Assembly (NCBI GenBank): GCA_963734125.1
Contig: CAVTGB010000048.1
Location: forward strand, 28,464 to 92,463
Direction: 5' to 3'
Length of the DNA: 64,000 nucleotides
Origin: DATARH01 sp963734125
GTDB lineage: Bacteria; Pseudomonadota; Alphaproteobacteria; ATCC43930; CGMCC-115725
The notes under the pieces are model-generated. The model was not told the origin of the DNA and did not search any database. It saw only the letters and a program-made list of their open reading frames with translations. Of this stretch, positions 44,727 through 56,300 are shown one piece after another; positions within the stretch are counted from its first letter, which is position 1, and the number at the start of each line of letters is the position of its first letter. The translations under genes and the position numbers were made by a program.

Positions 44727-45304
44727 TGGACAATGAACCGCAGCATCAGGTCAATGGAATAGAACACGTGAGGTCGTAGGACTAGCGGATACAGTGGAGC
44801 GCAAATCGGATTGCTTGCGGTGTCGATCAACATGTTTGTGCCGCTATTGGTAAAAATTTACTCTGATCCGATTCTGAATGGATTTGCTTCGGGAAACTTC
44901 CGATGCCAGTACTACCTGGAACGTTGCTAAGGTTGGGGTTGTGGGTTCGAATCCCATCGCCCGCTCCAAAAAATATCAGGTATTGCGGTCTATAACAGGC
45001 GGCCTCTCGGGGCCGCTGCGTGGCGATAAATATAAGCAATTTCTAGGCATCTGACGGAAAGTCAGGCGAACGTGTGGACTTTCTGGCGCCGTCCTCGCTG
45101 CCCTGGGTACATCCCCCGGGATCCCGGGCGCGGCGACGACGGCAATCTGCAACGGGTCGGTAAGGCTGGTTCGCATCGGGCTGATCCTATCACGAAAGCG
45201 CACCGGACGAATGCGGTAGGCGAGACTAGCCTCGGCAATGCGTCCAATTCTGACGCATGGCCCTGCTACCCTCCGTCCCATTGGGACGGCAAAGAGGATG
45301 GCAA
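44727..45304. other. Intergenic region holding a tRNA-Gly 3' fragment
   Basis: The gap of about 578 bases has no convincing gene. It contains the tRNA-Gly 3' fragment at 44923-44968. Weakly coding minus-strand sequence near 45100-45180 follows, whose translation (MRTSLTDPLQIAVVAAPG) may be the head of a lost gene. AAAGAGGA before 45305 serves the next gene. Confidence 0.6.
44923..44968 (+). pseudogene. 3' fragment of a tRNA-Gly gene, attachment-site remnant
   Basis: The segment reads from the anticodon loop to the 3' end of a tRNA-Gly(GCC)-like gene. Parts are TTGCTAAGG (normal TTGCCAAGG), the variable loop, the T arm GTGGGTTCGAATCCCAT, and the acceptor strand CGCCCGC with discriminator T and CCA. 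No 5' half precedes it, so it cannot be a working tRNA. Such 3' pieces are what integration of an element into a tRNA gene leaves at the far end. Confidence 0.8.
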
Positions 45305-47340
45305 ATGGGTCTGATCAACGATGCGGCGCGACAGCAGCTGGCCTGGTACGTGCGCAACTGCCTAGCGAGCCCGGCGGCGCAGTTCCTGGAAATCGCGGCG
45401 CTGTCGCAGCTCGATGCGCTGCGCGGCGAGGTGGACGAGTGCGACGAGGATTTCCTCAACGAGCCGCCCGTCACCAACCGCCGGCGCCAGCTGCGCGAAC
45501 TGCACCGTCTGCTCTACGACATCGGCGCCGCGCCGCGCGGCGACCAGCAGTTCGAGCGCAACATCTTCTTCGCCCGCAAGGAGTTCGACCTCGATGCCAT
45601 TGACACCGAGATCGTGCTGTTGTTGCTGCGCTACGAGAGCAACCCGGCGATCGAGGCCTTCGTCGACCGGGTCGGTCACGAATTGCGGGACACGGTGCGC
45701 ATGGTCGCGGCGCTGACCGGTGCCGATTTGCGCGACATCCGCCACCGCCTGTCGCCTTCCAGCGCACTGCTCGGCAGCGGCATATTGACCAGCGGCGAGG
45801 ACGGCTTTGCACTGCGCGACCTCGCCGGCAGCTGTGGCCGGTTGCAGATCGCGGAGCCGCTGAAAAAGGCGATGCACCGGCCGTTTGCCTCGCGTTCGCA
45901 ATGGGCGGCGCAGATTGTCGGGCAGCCGCTTGCGCCGGCGCTTGGCTGGGACGATTTTGCCCATCTCGGCGAGACCCGCGATCTGGCGGCTAGGATGATC
46001 GCCGGCGCGGTCGCCGCCAAGGCCCCCGGCATCAACCTCCTGCTGCACGGCCCGGTCGGCACCGGCAAGACCGAACTCGCCAAGACGCTGGCCGCCAAGA
46101 CCGGCTGCAAGATCTGGGCGGTCTGCGAGGCCGACGAGGAGGGCAACGAGCCTGGCCGCACCGAGCGCATCGCCGCCTTGAAGCTGGCGCAGCGCCTCTT
46201 GGCGCGGCACCGCCGGGCGCTCATCCTGTTCGATGAGGCTGAGGACGCGCTGGCGCAGGTCGGGCCGTTCCTCGGCCGCCAGCGCGACGAGTTCGAAGGT
46301 CTTTGTCAACCGGCTGATCGAAAGCAACCCGGCACCGGTCATCTGGACCTGCAACGACGTGCACGAGATCGATAAGGCGGTGTTGCGCCGGATGACCCTG
46401 GCGTGCGAGATCCGCACACCCGGTCCAGCGGTGCGCGAGCGCATCTGGAGCCGGCTGCTGTCCCGCAAGGCGGTCGAGGTGGAGGACGGCGCCGCGGCGC
46501 GGCTGGCCGCCCGCCATGCCGCACCGCCGGCGGTGGCCGCCAATGCGACGCGGGCGGCGGCGCTGGCCGGCGGCGGGGAGGCCGAGATCGAATTAGCGAT
46601 GTCAGGCGTATTACCGTTGCTCGGCATCCCGCCGCTGTTTGCGACCGGGCACAGCCGCGAATTCGATCCGGCATTGGTCAATTGCGGCGTCGACCTCGCC
46701 GCGCTTGTCGAAAAGCTGACCCGGCCCGGCGCGCCGGCCGGCTGGTCCCTGTGCATCCACGGCCTGCCCGGCACCGGCAAGTCGGAGTTCGCCCGCCATC
46801 TCGCGCGTCGGCTCGGCCTCGAAGTCATGCAGCAACGCGCCAGCGACCTGCTGTCGAAGTGGGTCGGCGGCAGCGAGAGGGCGATCGCCGCTGCCTTTGC
46901 GGCGGCGCGTCAGCAGCGCGCGCTGCTGATCTTCGACGAGGCCGAACTCGCTGTTGTCGGACCGGCGGGAGGCGTCGCAAAGCTGGGAGGTCACCCAGGT
47001 CAACGAAATGCTGACCTGGATGGAGAACCATCCGCTGCCCTTCGTGTGCACGACCAACCTGCCGGACCGCCTCGACCGGGCGGCCTTGCGGCGCTTCACG
47101 TTGAAGCTGCGCTTCGACCCGCTCGGCTCGGCCCAGAGCGCAACCGCCTACCGCCATTTCTTCAAGGCGGAGCCGCTCCGCATATTGCCGGACGGGCCGA
47201 CCCCCGGGGATTTCGCGACGGTGCGGCGCAAGCTCGCGCTGTACGGCAAAGCGAGCCCCGGCCAACTCGCGGAGTGGCTGCGCGAGGAGATCGAGGCGAA
47301 GGGACAGCGCACCCAGCCAATCGGCTTTGCCGCGCCGTGA
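45305..47340 (+). pseudogene. Two-domain AAA ATPase, two frameshifts
   Basis: A protein of about 677 residues with an N-terminal helical domain (QQLAWYVRNCLASPAAQFLE, LYDIGAAPRGDQQF) and two AAA modules. Module 1 has Walker A LLLHGPVGTGKTELAKTLA and Walker B ALILFDEAEDAL. Module 2 has HGLPGTGKSEFARHLA and LLIFDEA, with the following DSLLSDRREASQSWEVTQ in another frame and then a sensor VCTTNLPDRLDRAALRRF. Shifts lie near 46295 and 46945. The enzyme probably remodels protein complexes. It is followed by a WYL-domain gene, a pairing seen in mobile and defence loci. Confidence 0.76.
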
Positions 47341-47473
47341 GCACGGCAATTCGGGCGGCGGACGCTCGCCAATGGGCGATCCGGGGCGCTATGATCGCCG
47401 TCAGGTTGAAGCACCGGCGATGAGTGGCGAAGGCCCGCGCGCGCCGGCAATTCCGGGGAGGTCAGCGGGGCCG

Positions 47474-48469
47474 ATGCGCTACGAGAAGGCCGAGATCCTC
47501 TGACGGCTGGCGCTCAATCTGCAGGGCTCCCTCGACGGTCTGTCGCTGAAGGACATCGGCGAACGTTTCGCGCCCGGCCCCGATCAGCCGCTCAGCCGGC
47601 GCACCGCCGAGCGATTTCGGGACGCGATCGAGCGCGTCTTCCCGCAACTGGAACAGGTCAATCCCGGCGAGGTGCCGAAGCGCTGGCGCCTGCCGGCCGG
47701 CATCGTCAACGGGCTGGCGGCGGTGACGGCCGACGAACTGGCCGCACTCGCCACCGCCGCGTGCATCCTGCGCCGCGACAACCTCGCCAACCAGGCCGTG
47801 AAGGTCGAGAGCGCCACCGCGAAACTGCGCGCCGGGCTGAAGCGCCCCGCACTCGCGCATATCGAACCTGACCTCGAACCGCTGCTCGCCGCCGAGGGGC
47901 TGGCGTTGCGGCCGGGGCCGCGGCCGCGCCTCGACCCCGCGATCATCGCCGCGTTGCGCGAAGCGATCATCGCCACCCTCAAGGTGCGGCTGCACTACCG
48001 CTACCGCGGTTCCGGCAAGCGCGGCTTCCAGACCGTCCATCCTTACGGCTTTCTCTACGGCAACCGGCATTACCTGGTCGCCTGGAGCGAGCTCGCACCG
48101 GCGCGCGACTTCCGCTCCTTCGCGCTCGCCAATATCGAGCGGGTCGAGATCCTCGACGAATTGTTCGCGCGCGACCTCAGTTTTTCGCTCGCGGCCTATG
48201 CCGCGCGCTCGTTCGGCGTGTTCCAGGAAAAGCCGTTCGACGCCGTCTGGAAGTTCTCGCCGAAGGCGGCGCCCGACGCCCGCGAGTTCCTGTTCCACCC
48301 GACCCAGACGATGGAAGACCAGCCCGACGGCTCGCTGATCGTCCGCTTCCGTGCCGGCGGCGCTCTCGAAATGGCCTGGCACCTCGTCACCTGGGGAAGC
48401 GAAGTCGACGTGATCAAGCCGAAACGCTTGGTCACAATGCTGGGGCCATTACCTTCTAAGTCTAGGTAG
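47474..48469 (+). pseudogene. WYL-domain transcriptional regulator with an early TGA
   Basis: From the ATG at 47474 the frame reads MRYEKAEIL, then TGA at 47501-47503. It continues in the same frame with RLALNLQGSLDGLSLKDIGE, an HTH lead, a linker, and a WYL domain (LRYRYRGSG-like LHYRYRGSGKRG, HPYGFLYGNRHYLVAW, LANIERVEILDELF). A C-terminal WCX-like part ends near LVTWGSEVDVIKPKRLV. The next start, GTG 47672, would lose the DNA-binding region. WYL proteins often repress defence operons, so loss of the HTH would release control of nearby genes (inference). A substitution error is the alternative. Confidence 0.77.
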
Positions 48470-48488
48470 AGCGATAGGAGCTTCAATC

Positions 48489-50444
48489 ATGAAGACGGTG
48501 TCGCAACTCTTTTCCGAACGCGTATATATCATCCCCCAGTACCAACGAGAATATAGTTGGGAGGTAGACAACTGTGTAGATATGATTACCGACATGGCTC
48601 TTATGCCAGGGGAACTTGAGTATCACTACATGGGCGCAATTATGCTATCGTCTCGAGAGGAAACCATATTCGATAGCAACGAGGCACGACATGACGTTTT
48701 TGAGATTGTCGATGGCCAACAACGACTAACTACAATAATCTTGCTCTTGCTTGCAATCCAATCGGACCTAAAAGCACCACTTCCAAAGCTGGCGACTTCA
48801 GTCTTTGAAACGTACCTGCGGAAATAGGAATCCGCTAGGGGCGCCGCTGATACGCCAGCGCGGCATTTCTTTCCACTTCACCTGAACACGTTTTGCCAGC
48901 CATACTACAGCCAGCTCATACAGGCCGTCGGCACAGGTGCCGGGGTCGAGCCTCACACTCCGTCGCGGACATCACACAAGCGACTTACAGACGCGTTAGA
49001 TTATTTTCGCTCCTACCTCGTCCAAATTAAAGATAAAAGCGCAAGCCCTGACGAATACTTACGTTCATTGACAGAGCTATATCGGACGGTCACCACACGG
49101 TTACGTTTTGGTGAGGAATCCGTTGGGGGCCTTTTGGATGCCGGAGTGATATTCGAGACACTTAATAACCGCGGGAAACCCATATCCGAACTGGATAAGA
49201 TAAAAAACAGTATCTTATATCTAGCAAAAAAGACGAGGCCGGAAGACCCTAGTCTTCCCCAGCTAGTAGAGCATTGCTGGGAGCACACCTTGAATCAGTT
49301 GATGATCGCTGAGCTGAGCGAGACCGCGCGTGAAGACCAGCTGCTGCGGGCAAATTGGTTATATTCTCAAAATCCGAACGCCAGGGATTGGAAGGGTATT
49401 ACGTCATTCAAGAACAAGTTCAAAATCGGCGAAAGGGTCGATAGTCGTGATCTATACGAAGAGCGCATAAATCGCTTGTACGATGGTTTGTGCTCATATG
49501 TTGAAGAGCTCGAAGCTGCTGCAACCGCCTACTGCGATGTCCTTTCGCCTAATCGCGCGGGAGCGTTCGAGGGGTTTATCCCCGATGGCGGTCCTGGTGA
49601 GGAAGTACGCAGCTGGGCTATCCGTTTCCTCCGCGTGGGTGTTCCGGCGAATTTTCTGCCCCTCTTGATGGCATGTCGCCGAAGCTTCACGGCGGACGAA
49701 TACGCAGGGATGCTTGAGCTGTGTGAGAAAATGGCTTTCCGCACGTACGTACTGAGGGAGGGAGGGCGCAGCCATAAGGGAGGTCCTCGGCTATCGCGAT
49801 TGGCATACAGCATCTTCAAGGAACAGATGTCTTACGAAGATGCGCGAGGGGCCCTCGCTGTCATTGCGATTCAAACCTGCGGCGATGACGAGGTAACTGC
49901 GGCATTTATGTCAGGCGTTCGGCAGAATTGGTATGATTGGCGCGGCCTCCCATACTTCCTTTACGAATATGAGATTAAAAGGCAGACCGACGATCCTCTT
50001 CCACCTATTGTTCCTTGGGACAAGATTGGCGCTAGAACAGTTGAGCATGTCTTGCCCCAAATGGCCAACGACCCTTACTGGACGCTGCATTTTCCCAGAA
50101 AGCCGACCCGGGACCGCTATTTAAACCACTTAGGGAATTTGACCCTGTCCGGGGCGGGAGACAACACCGCCTATGCAAATGATAGCTTCCCATCTAAACG
50201 CGGCGGACCGGGCCAGGCGACGACATGCTACGCTAATTCTAACTTCCGAATTACACGGGATCTGGCACAGTTAGTGGATTGGACGAGAGACGAGATCAAC
50301 GGAAGAAGAGATACACTCGTTTCGTGGGCCAAGCAGCGATGGGAGATTCCGACCGAACTTTTAGATGAAGAGAGTTATTACTCGAGCGACGAGGAAGAAG
50401 AAGAACTGGACGAGCTAGATGAGGGAATGGATGAAGAAGGATAA
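48489..50444 (+). pseudogene. GmrSD-like DUF262/DUF1524 endonuclease, in-frame amber codon
   Basis: This type IV restriction-like protein of about 651 codons belongs to the family that cleaves modified phage DNA. The DUF262 part has IIPQYQREYSWEVDNC and the hallmark VDGQQRLTTIILLL. After the TAG at 48825-48827 the same frame continues without shift (DTPARHFFPLHLNTFCQPYY and on). It ends in a DUF1524 HNH-type part with TVEHVLPQ and YLNHLGNLTLSG. The tail is very acidic (SSDEEEEELDELDEG). GC is near 50 percent, much below neighbours, which supports recent transfer. AGGAG precedes the ATG. Confidence 0.86.
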
Positions 50445-50672
50445 TTTACTCATTACGACCTGTCGAAGCTGACGCTCACTGAAAGGAGGGCGTCGAGCAT
50501 GCGACCGCTTTTGACGTATCGGTAGCTCATACTCGGTGCCATGGGGGCCGGGTACGGATCGCGCCGCGACCGGCGCCAAATCCGGGCGGGAGGTGGCGAA
50601 CGCGGCTCTCAGCGATTCACCCCGCGGAGAACCCGATGTGCGCCAACTCGGCCGTCGTGTAGGTTTTACCAC

Positions 50673-53333
50673 ATGGAGCGCCGCACGATCGTCGTTCACA
50701 CGCGGCTCGCCGGGCATATGGCGCGGGTTGCGGCGGCGCGCGCCGGCGCCTGCGGCTTGCAGATCATGACGATGGACCACCTCGCCGCGCGGCTGGCCGG
50801 CGGGTTCATAACTCCGATAGACGCCGACGCCTTGCACGAGGCTGTCAAATCGGCGCTCACTGAGACGGCACTCGGCCCGCTGGAACGGATCAAGCCGCTG
50901 CCCGGCATGGTGCGTGCCTCGGTCGAAACGCTCGACAAGGTATGGCGCGCCGGCATCGATCTTGGCGCGCGCCCCGGCGAACTGCGGCTCCAGGCGCTGG
51001 CGGCGCTCGAACGGGCGGTGTGCGGAAAACTGCCGGCGGCGATGCAGCCGCCGCCGTCGTTGGTCGAGGCCGCGCTCGCGCGGCTGCGGCATGCGCCGGC
51101 GGTGATCGGTCCGATCGAGGTGCACGGCCACAGCGAGATGCCGGCGTGCTGGCGCCGTTTGCTACTGGCGCTGGCCGACATCGTGCCGGTCGTCTGGGTG
51201 GCGGGCCCGCGGCATGTGCCCGAATGGCTCGCCGGCACCAAGGTCGAGATCCGGCGGGCCGATGCCGAGCGGGCCCCGACGGTTCTGTTTTCTTGCGCCA
51301 ACCCGATGCACGAGGCGATCGAGGCAATGCGCTGGGCGCGCGCGCTGATCGCCGCCGGCACGGCGCGGCCGGAACAGATCGCGATCGCCGCGGCGAGCCC
51401 GGCCGAACTCGACGATCACATACTCGCGCTGCGCCGGGAGACCAATCTGCCGCTGCATTTCGTGCACGGCGTCAAGGCGATCACCGAGCGCGACGGGCAG
51501 GCCGCGGCGGCGCTGGCGGAATTGCTCGTCAAGGGCTTGTCGCAAGAGCGGGTGCGCCGGCTCTTCCGACTATTGCGCGAGCGCTCGCCAGTCCTGGCGG
51601 GCCTGCCGCGGGGCTGGGCGCGGGTATTGCCGAGCGACGCGCCGCTGACAACCATCGACCGCTGGATGCAAGCCTTGGCGGACGGCGCTGGGGCTTGGCC
51701 GGATGGGGTCGACCGGTCGGAGTTAGTCCTCGCCGTGCTCGCATTGCTCGTCCGCGGCCCCGCCGCGGCGCCGGAAATCGGCGAGCGGCTGCTGACCGGC
51801 TTGGCGCTAAACCTGTGGCGTCGCGCCTTGACCGAAGGTCCGGCGATCGCCTTGCCCGTCACCCTGCCGGAGTTGCGGATCGACGACCGCACCGAGCCGG
51901 AAGCTGCCGCCAGCATCGTCTGGTGTTCGGCCGCCGCCTTGGCTTCGGCGCCGCGGCCTTTCGTGCGGCTGATCGGCCTCAATTCCGGGGGCTGGCCACG
52001 GCAGATCGCGGAGGATCGGCTGATCCCCAACCACGTGATCCCGCTCGACGAACTGGACCCGCTGCCGGTCGCCGAGGCCGACCGCCGCGATTTCGCGACG
52101 ATCCAGGCTACCGCCGCTCGCTCAGTCACGTTGTCCTACAGCCGCCGAGACGCCGAAGGGCGGTTGCTCGGCAGATCGCCGCTGACCGCGAGCATGGAGG
52201 ACACCTATCTCGCACGCGGCCGAATCCCCGAACATGCGGCGAGCGAGTCCGACCGGCTGTTTGCGCGCTCCGGCGAGTTCGCCGATAACCCGATCGGTCG
52301 CTCTGGTCTCGCTTGTTGGCGCGATTGGCACCGCCCGGCGGTCACCCCGCATGACGGGCTGATCCGGCCTGGCCACCCGCGCATCGAGAAGGTGCTGGCG
52401 CGAATGCAATCGGCCAGCTCGCTGCGCGTTCTGCTGCGCGACCCGATCCGCTTCGTGTGGAAATACGCGCTCGGCTGGCGGCAGCCTGACGAGGCGGAAG
52501 AGCCGATCAACCTCGATGCCTCGTCCTTCGGCAATTTGGTGCACGAGGTCTTGCGCGAGGCGGTCGATGCGCTGGAACGGGATGGCGCGCTTGCTGCCGC
52601 AGCAACGCCGCAGATCGAAGCGGCGATCGATGCCGCCGTGGCGATGGTGACGAGGCGGTGGGAAGCCAAGGCGCCGGTCCCGCCCCCGATCACCTGGAAA
52701 AACGCGAGGCGACGGGCGCGCGAATTGGCAATGCGTGCGCTCAACTATCCGCTCGATCCGGTTCCCGGCCAGCGAAGCTGGACCGAGGCTCCCTTCGGAT
52801 TGTCGGCTGAACAAGTCGCGCGTTACGAGCACCTCCCGTGGGACGCCTCGCGGCGGGTGGAGGTCCCCGGCACCGGGATCGCGATCACCGGCTATATCGA
52901 CCGGCTCGACATTTCAGGCGACGGCAGCGCCGTGCGGGTCATCGACTACAAGACCGGCAAAGTTGCCAAAGATCAGGGCGACATCTGCTTGCGCGGCGGT
53001 GACGAGTTGCAGCGATGTTTATATGCCTTTGCCGCCAATACGCTGCTGAACCGCCCCACCGCCGTCGAAGCGGGGCTGCTGTTCCCGCGGCCCGGCGGAG
53101 GTCTGTTCCTGCTCCACGACCTCGATCTCCACCTCGATAAGCTGGCAAGCGCCGTCACGATCGCGCGCGCCGGGCTTTCGGCGGGCGTCGCGCTGCCAGG
53201 GATCGCGGCGACGATATACAACGACCTGGAGTTCGCGTTGCCAGCCAACGCCGCGTACGGATACCTCGTGCGCAAGGCACTACTTTTCGCAGACCGGCTG
53301 GGCGACGTCCCCGCGATCTGGGGTGAGCCATGA
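50673..53333 (+). CDS. AddB-like PD-(D/E)XK nuclease subunit
   Basis: An 886-residue protein of the AddB/RecB-nuclease type, partner of the UvrD-like helicase gene that overlaps its end. The N-terminal helicase-like part is degenerate, since the Walker A position reads VVHTRLAGHMARVAA without GKT. Middle segments such as PFVRLIGLNSGGWPRQ and SVTLSYSRRDAEGRLLGRSP match inactive-helicase AddB proteins. The C-terminal nuclease has FGNLVHEVLREAVDAL, TGYIDRLD and RVIDYKTGKV (Asp and Asp-x-Lys at about 741-760). The start at 50673 was chosen because upstream residues look non-native. Confidence 0.85.
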   Translation: MERRTIVVHTRLAGHMARVAAARAGACGLQIMTMDHLAARLAGGFITPIDADALHEAVKSALTETALGPLERIKPLPGMVRASVETLDKVWRAGIDLGARPGELRLQALAALERAVCGKLPAAMQPPPSLVEAALARLRHAPAVIGPIEVHGHSEMPACWRRLLLALADIVPVVWVAGPRHVPEWLAGTKVEIRRADAERAPTVLFSCANPMHEAIEAMRWARALIAAGTARPEQIAIAAASPAELDDHILALRRETNLPLHFVHGVKAITERDGQAAAALAELLVKGLSQERVRRLFRLLRERSPVLAGLPRGWARVLPSDAPLTTIDRWMQALADGAGAWPDGVDRSELVLAVLALLVRGPAAAPEIGERLLTGLALNLWRRALTEGPAIALPVTLPELRIDDRTEPEAAASIVWCSAAALASAPRPFVRLIGLNSGGWPRQIAEDRLIPNHVIPLDELDPLPVAEADRRDFATIQATAARSVTLSYSRRDAEGRLLGRSPLTASMEDTYLARGRIPEHAASESDRLFARSGEFADNPIGRSGLACWRDWHRPAVTPHDGLIRPGHPRIEKVLARMQSASSLRVLLRDPIRFVWKYALGWRQPDEAEEPINLDASSFGNLVHEVLREAVDALERDGALAAAATPQIEAAIDAAVAMVTRRWEAKAPVPPPITWKNARRRARELAMRALNYPLDPVPGQRSWTEAPFGLSAEQVARYEHLPWDASRRVEVPGTGIAITGYIDRLDISGDGSAVRVIDYKTGKVAKDQGDICLRGGDELQRCLYAFAANTLLNRPTAVEAGLLFPRPGGGLFLLHDLDLHLDKLASAVTIARAGLSAGVALPGIAATIYNDLEFALPANAAYGYLVRKALLFADRLGDVPAIWGEP

Positions 53334-56300
53334 CGCTCCCGGATGAAGCTGCGCGGCGCCAGGCACTCACGGCGATCAACCGCACGCTGTTGGTGGAGGC
53401 CGGCGCCGGGTCTGGCAAGACTGCGATCCTCGCGGGCCGCATCGCCTTTCTGCTCGCCTCCGGCGTCGCGCCCAAGCACATCGCCGCGATCACCTTCACC
53501 GAGTTCGCCGCCAGCGAATTGCTGATCCGGGTCGAACGCTTTGTGCGCGCGCTGACGAATGGGGACATGCCGCGCGAATTGCGACACGCGTTCGGGGGTA
53601 GCCTTTCCCCGGAGCAGAGCCACGCGCTGGCAACTGCCGCCGACAGCCTCGACCAGCTGACCTGCACGACGATCCATGGCTTCGCGCAGGCGCTGATCCG
53701 GCCATATCCGGCCGAGGCCGATATCGATCCCGGTGCCGACATCATTGACCCAGCCGAAGCCGATCTCGCTTTCGGCGAGCAGTTCGACACCTGGCTGAAG
53801 CGCCACCTCTCGGGTGACGACGAGGACGATGTCGTTGCCCAGCTCGTGCTGGCCGATGAAAGCTCGGCGCTATCTTTGGTCCGAGCGCTGGCACAATTCC
53901 TTAGGAGTAACCGGACGGCGATGCCGCCTACCGGAACCTGGGCAGCCGGCTATTTCCGCCGTTTTGCACAAACTGTCACGGCCTTTCGGCGCCGGCTCGA
54001 TACAGCCGGTTTCCATGAAGAGACCACCGTAGGGTATCTCGAAAGCTTTGCGCAAATCCTAACTGACCTGTCGCAGGTCGGGCTGGAGAGCGACAAGCCG
54101 ACAAACGGAGCAGTGATCGGCGCTCTGGGCGTGGCGCAACAGGGACCCTGCTTCACGCAGCAGGGCAAGCCGCGAAGCTTCCAGCTGCTACAGAGATGGC
54201 GAGATGCGGCTAGGGCAAACGGTCGGTCGCAGACGGATGGCGAGAATGCTTGCGTCGGCGCGCAACGGCGTTACGACGCATGTCATGAGGCCTGCGGCGC
54301 GCTGATGACCGCGGCCGCCGGTGAAGCGTTGCGCCGCCTGTTCACCGTGCTCGGCGAGTTGACCGTGGCATGGCGCGCGTACAAGCGTTCTGCCGCTCTG
54401 CTCGATTTCGATGATCTGCTCTACACCGCGCGGGATCTCCTCTCCAATTTCGAAGCTGTCCGGAGCGCACTGGCCGCGCGTTTCGCGCAGGTTCTCGTCG
54501 ACGAGTTCCAGGATACCGATCCGCTGCAGATCGAGATTCTGTGGCGGCTTTGCGGTGAGAAAGCCGGCAACGGCAGCGAGGATTGGATCGCGCGCGAGTT
54601 GCGCCCGGGCGCGCTTTTCCTGGTCGGCGATCCGAAACAGGCAATTTACCGGTTTCGCGGCGCGGACGTAGGCGCCTACATTGCAGCCCGTCAGGCTCTC
54701 GGCCGTGCGGCGCGATGCGAAATCACGGCGAACTTTCGCTCGCTACGGCCAATTCTCGATTTCGTCAATTCACGGTTCGCGGCGCCGCTGTCGGTGACCC
54801 GAGGTCAGCCCGGATTTATTGCGCTGAGTCCAACCAGCCCGGTGACTGATCAACCTACCGTAGTTGCCGTCGATGTGGAAGTTGATGAGGATCAAAAGAG
54901 GGTTGAGGCCCGGCGGGCCGCCGAGGCGGAGATTGTCGCTCGCGTGTGCCGAGGCCTAATCGGCAATCGGACTGTGCGCGACCCCGACGTAAGCGAAAAT
55001 CGACCCTGCCGCGCCGGCGATATCGCTTTGCTGGCTCCCGCGGGCACCGATCTGTGGCGATACGAGGAGGCCCTGGAAGAGGCTGGGATTCCAGTCTCGA
55101 CCCAAGCCGGCAAAAGCCTGTTTCGCCGGCAAGAAGTCCAAGACCTGATCGCTCTGACGCGCACGCTTGCCGATGCCCGCGATACCCTCGCATTGGGCGC
55201 GCTGCTGAGAGGGCCGTTGGTCGGGCTCAGTGAGGCCGAACTCCTCGACATCGCCGAAGCGCTTCCGATCGATCCACAGCGGCCCGAAGGTCTTCGGCAG
55301 CTCAACTTATGGACTGAGCCGGCGCAGATTGCCCATCCGCTGGCGCGGGATGTGCTCGAGAAGCTGCAATCAATCGGCCGCCGCGCGCGGTCCACGACGC
55401 CCCACCTGTTGCTCTCCGATGCGATCGAGGCGCTGTCGGTACGACCGCAATTGCGGCACCGCTACCGAACCGGCACCGATCGGGCGCTGGCCAACGTCGA
55501 TCTCTTCCTGGAGATGGCCCGCACCTACGATACGCGGGGGTTGCGCTCGTTCGCCCGCGATATGCGGGCCAATTGGGATGAGGCTGTGCGGCAGGTCGAA
55601 GGGCGCCCGGATGCCGCGCAGGAATCCGTGGCGCTGGTTACGATCCACGCCGCCAAGGGGCTCGAATGGCCGGTGGTGATCCCGATTAACATGATGGGCC
55701 CGCCTTACGAGGACAATGCAATCGCCTACGACCGCAGCGCCGGCCGCTTCTCGACGGCCATATGCGGCGTGGCGCCGGGCGGTCATGCCCCCATTTCGAA
55801 CTGGGTTGCGCAGGAGCAGGCCCGGGAACGCGTGCGCCTGTGGTACGTCGCGACGACGCGGGCGCGCGATCTATTGGTCCTCCCACGCCATTTACCGGAT
55901 CTGGCGGCAAACAGTTGGGGGCAAGTCGTTGATCTTGGGCTCGCCTCCCTGCCGGCGATCGATCCGACAGCGCTGCCGGATCGAATGATCGGGCCGGCCG
56001 AGCCGGCCGGCAACGCTCAGACCCGCAATGCTTTTGCCGCGGAGGCAAAGCAAATCGCCGAAACCACTAGAAAAATCCAGTGGCAGCGGCCGAGCCGCAA
56101 CGAAGGCGACGCGAGTGGACCTTTGCCGGAAGCACCGGTCTTCATGAGCGCCGGTACCGTAGAAGGGGCACCGGATTGGATTGCTCCTGAGGTGGCGGGC
56201 AGCGCCACGCGTGGCACCATTCTCCACAAATTGATGGAGGAGGTGTTGACCGGAGAAACACCGGAGGATCGTACCAGCCTCCTTACGCGGGGCACCGAAC

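Noticed and set aside
44827..45039. Minus-strand ORF reading GAGDGIRTHNPNL
   Set aside because: This phrase is a well-known false translation across tRNA 3' ends; the DNA is the tRNA-Gly fragment.
44976..45281. Minus-strand ORF with MRTSLTDPLQIAVVAAPG
   Set aside because: The phrase resembles the start of a small phosphatase family, but the rest does not continue as a protein. At most it is a short remnant, so it is not listed as a gene.
47501..48827. TGA and TAG in the WYL and GmrSD genes as recoded sense codons
   Set aside because: TGA and TAG act as ordinary stops in intact genes of the window (for example ftsQ, ftsZ, lpxC and rlmE), and no recoding signal is seen. Nonsense mutation or error is simpler.
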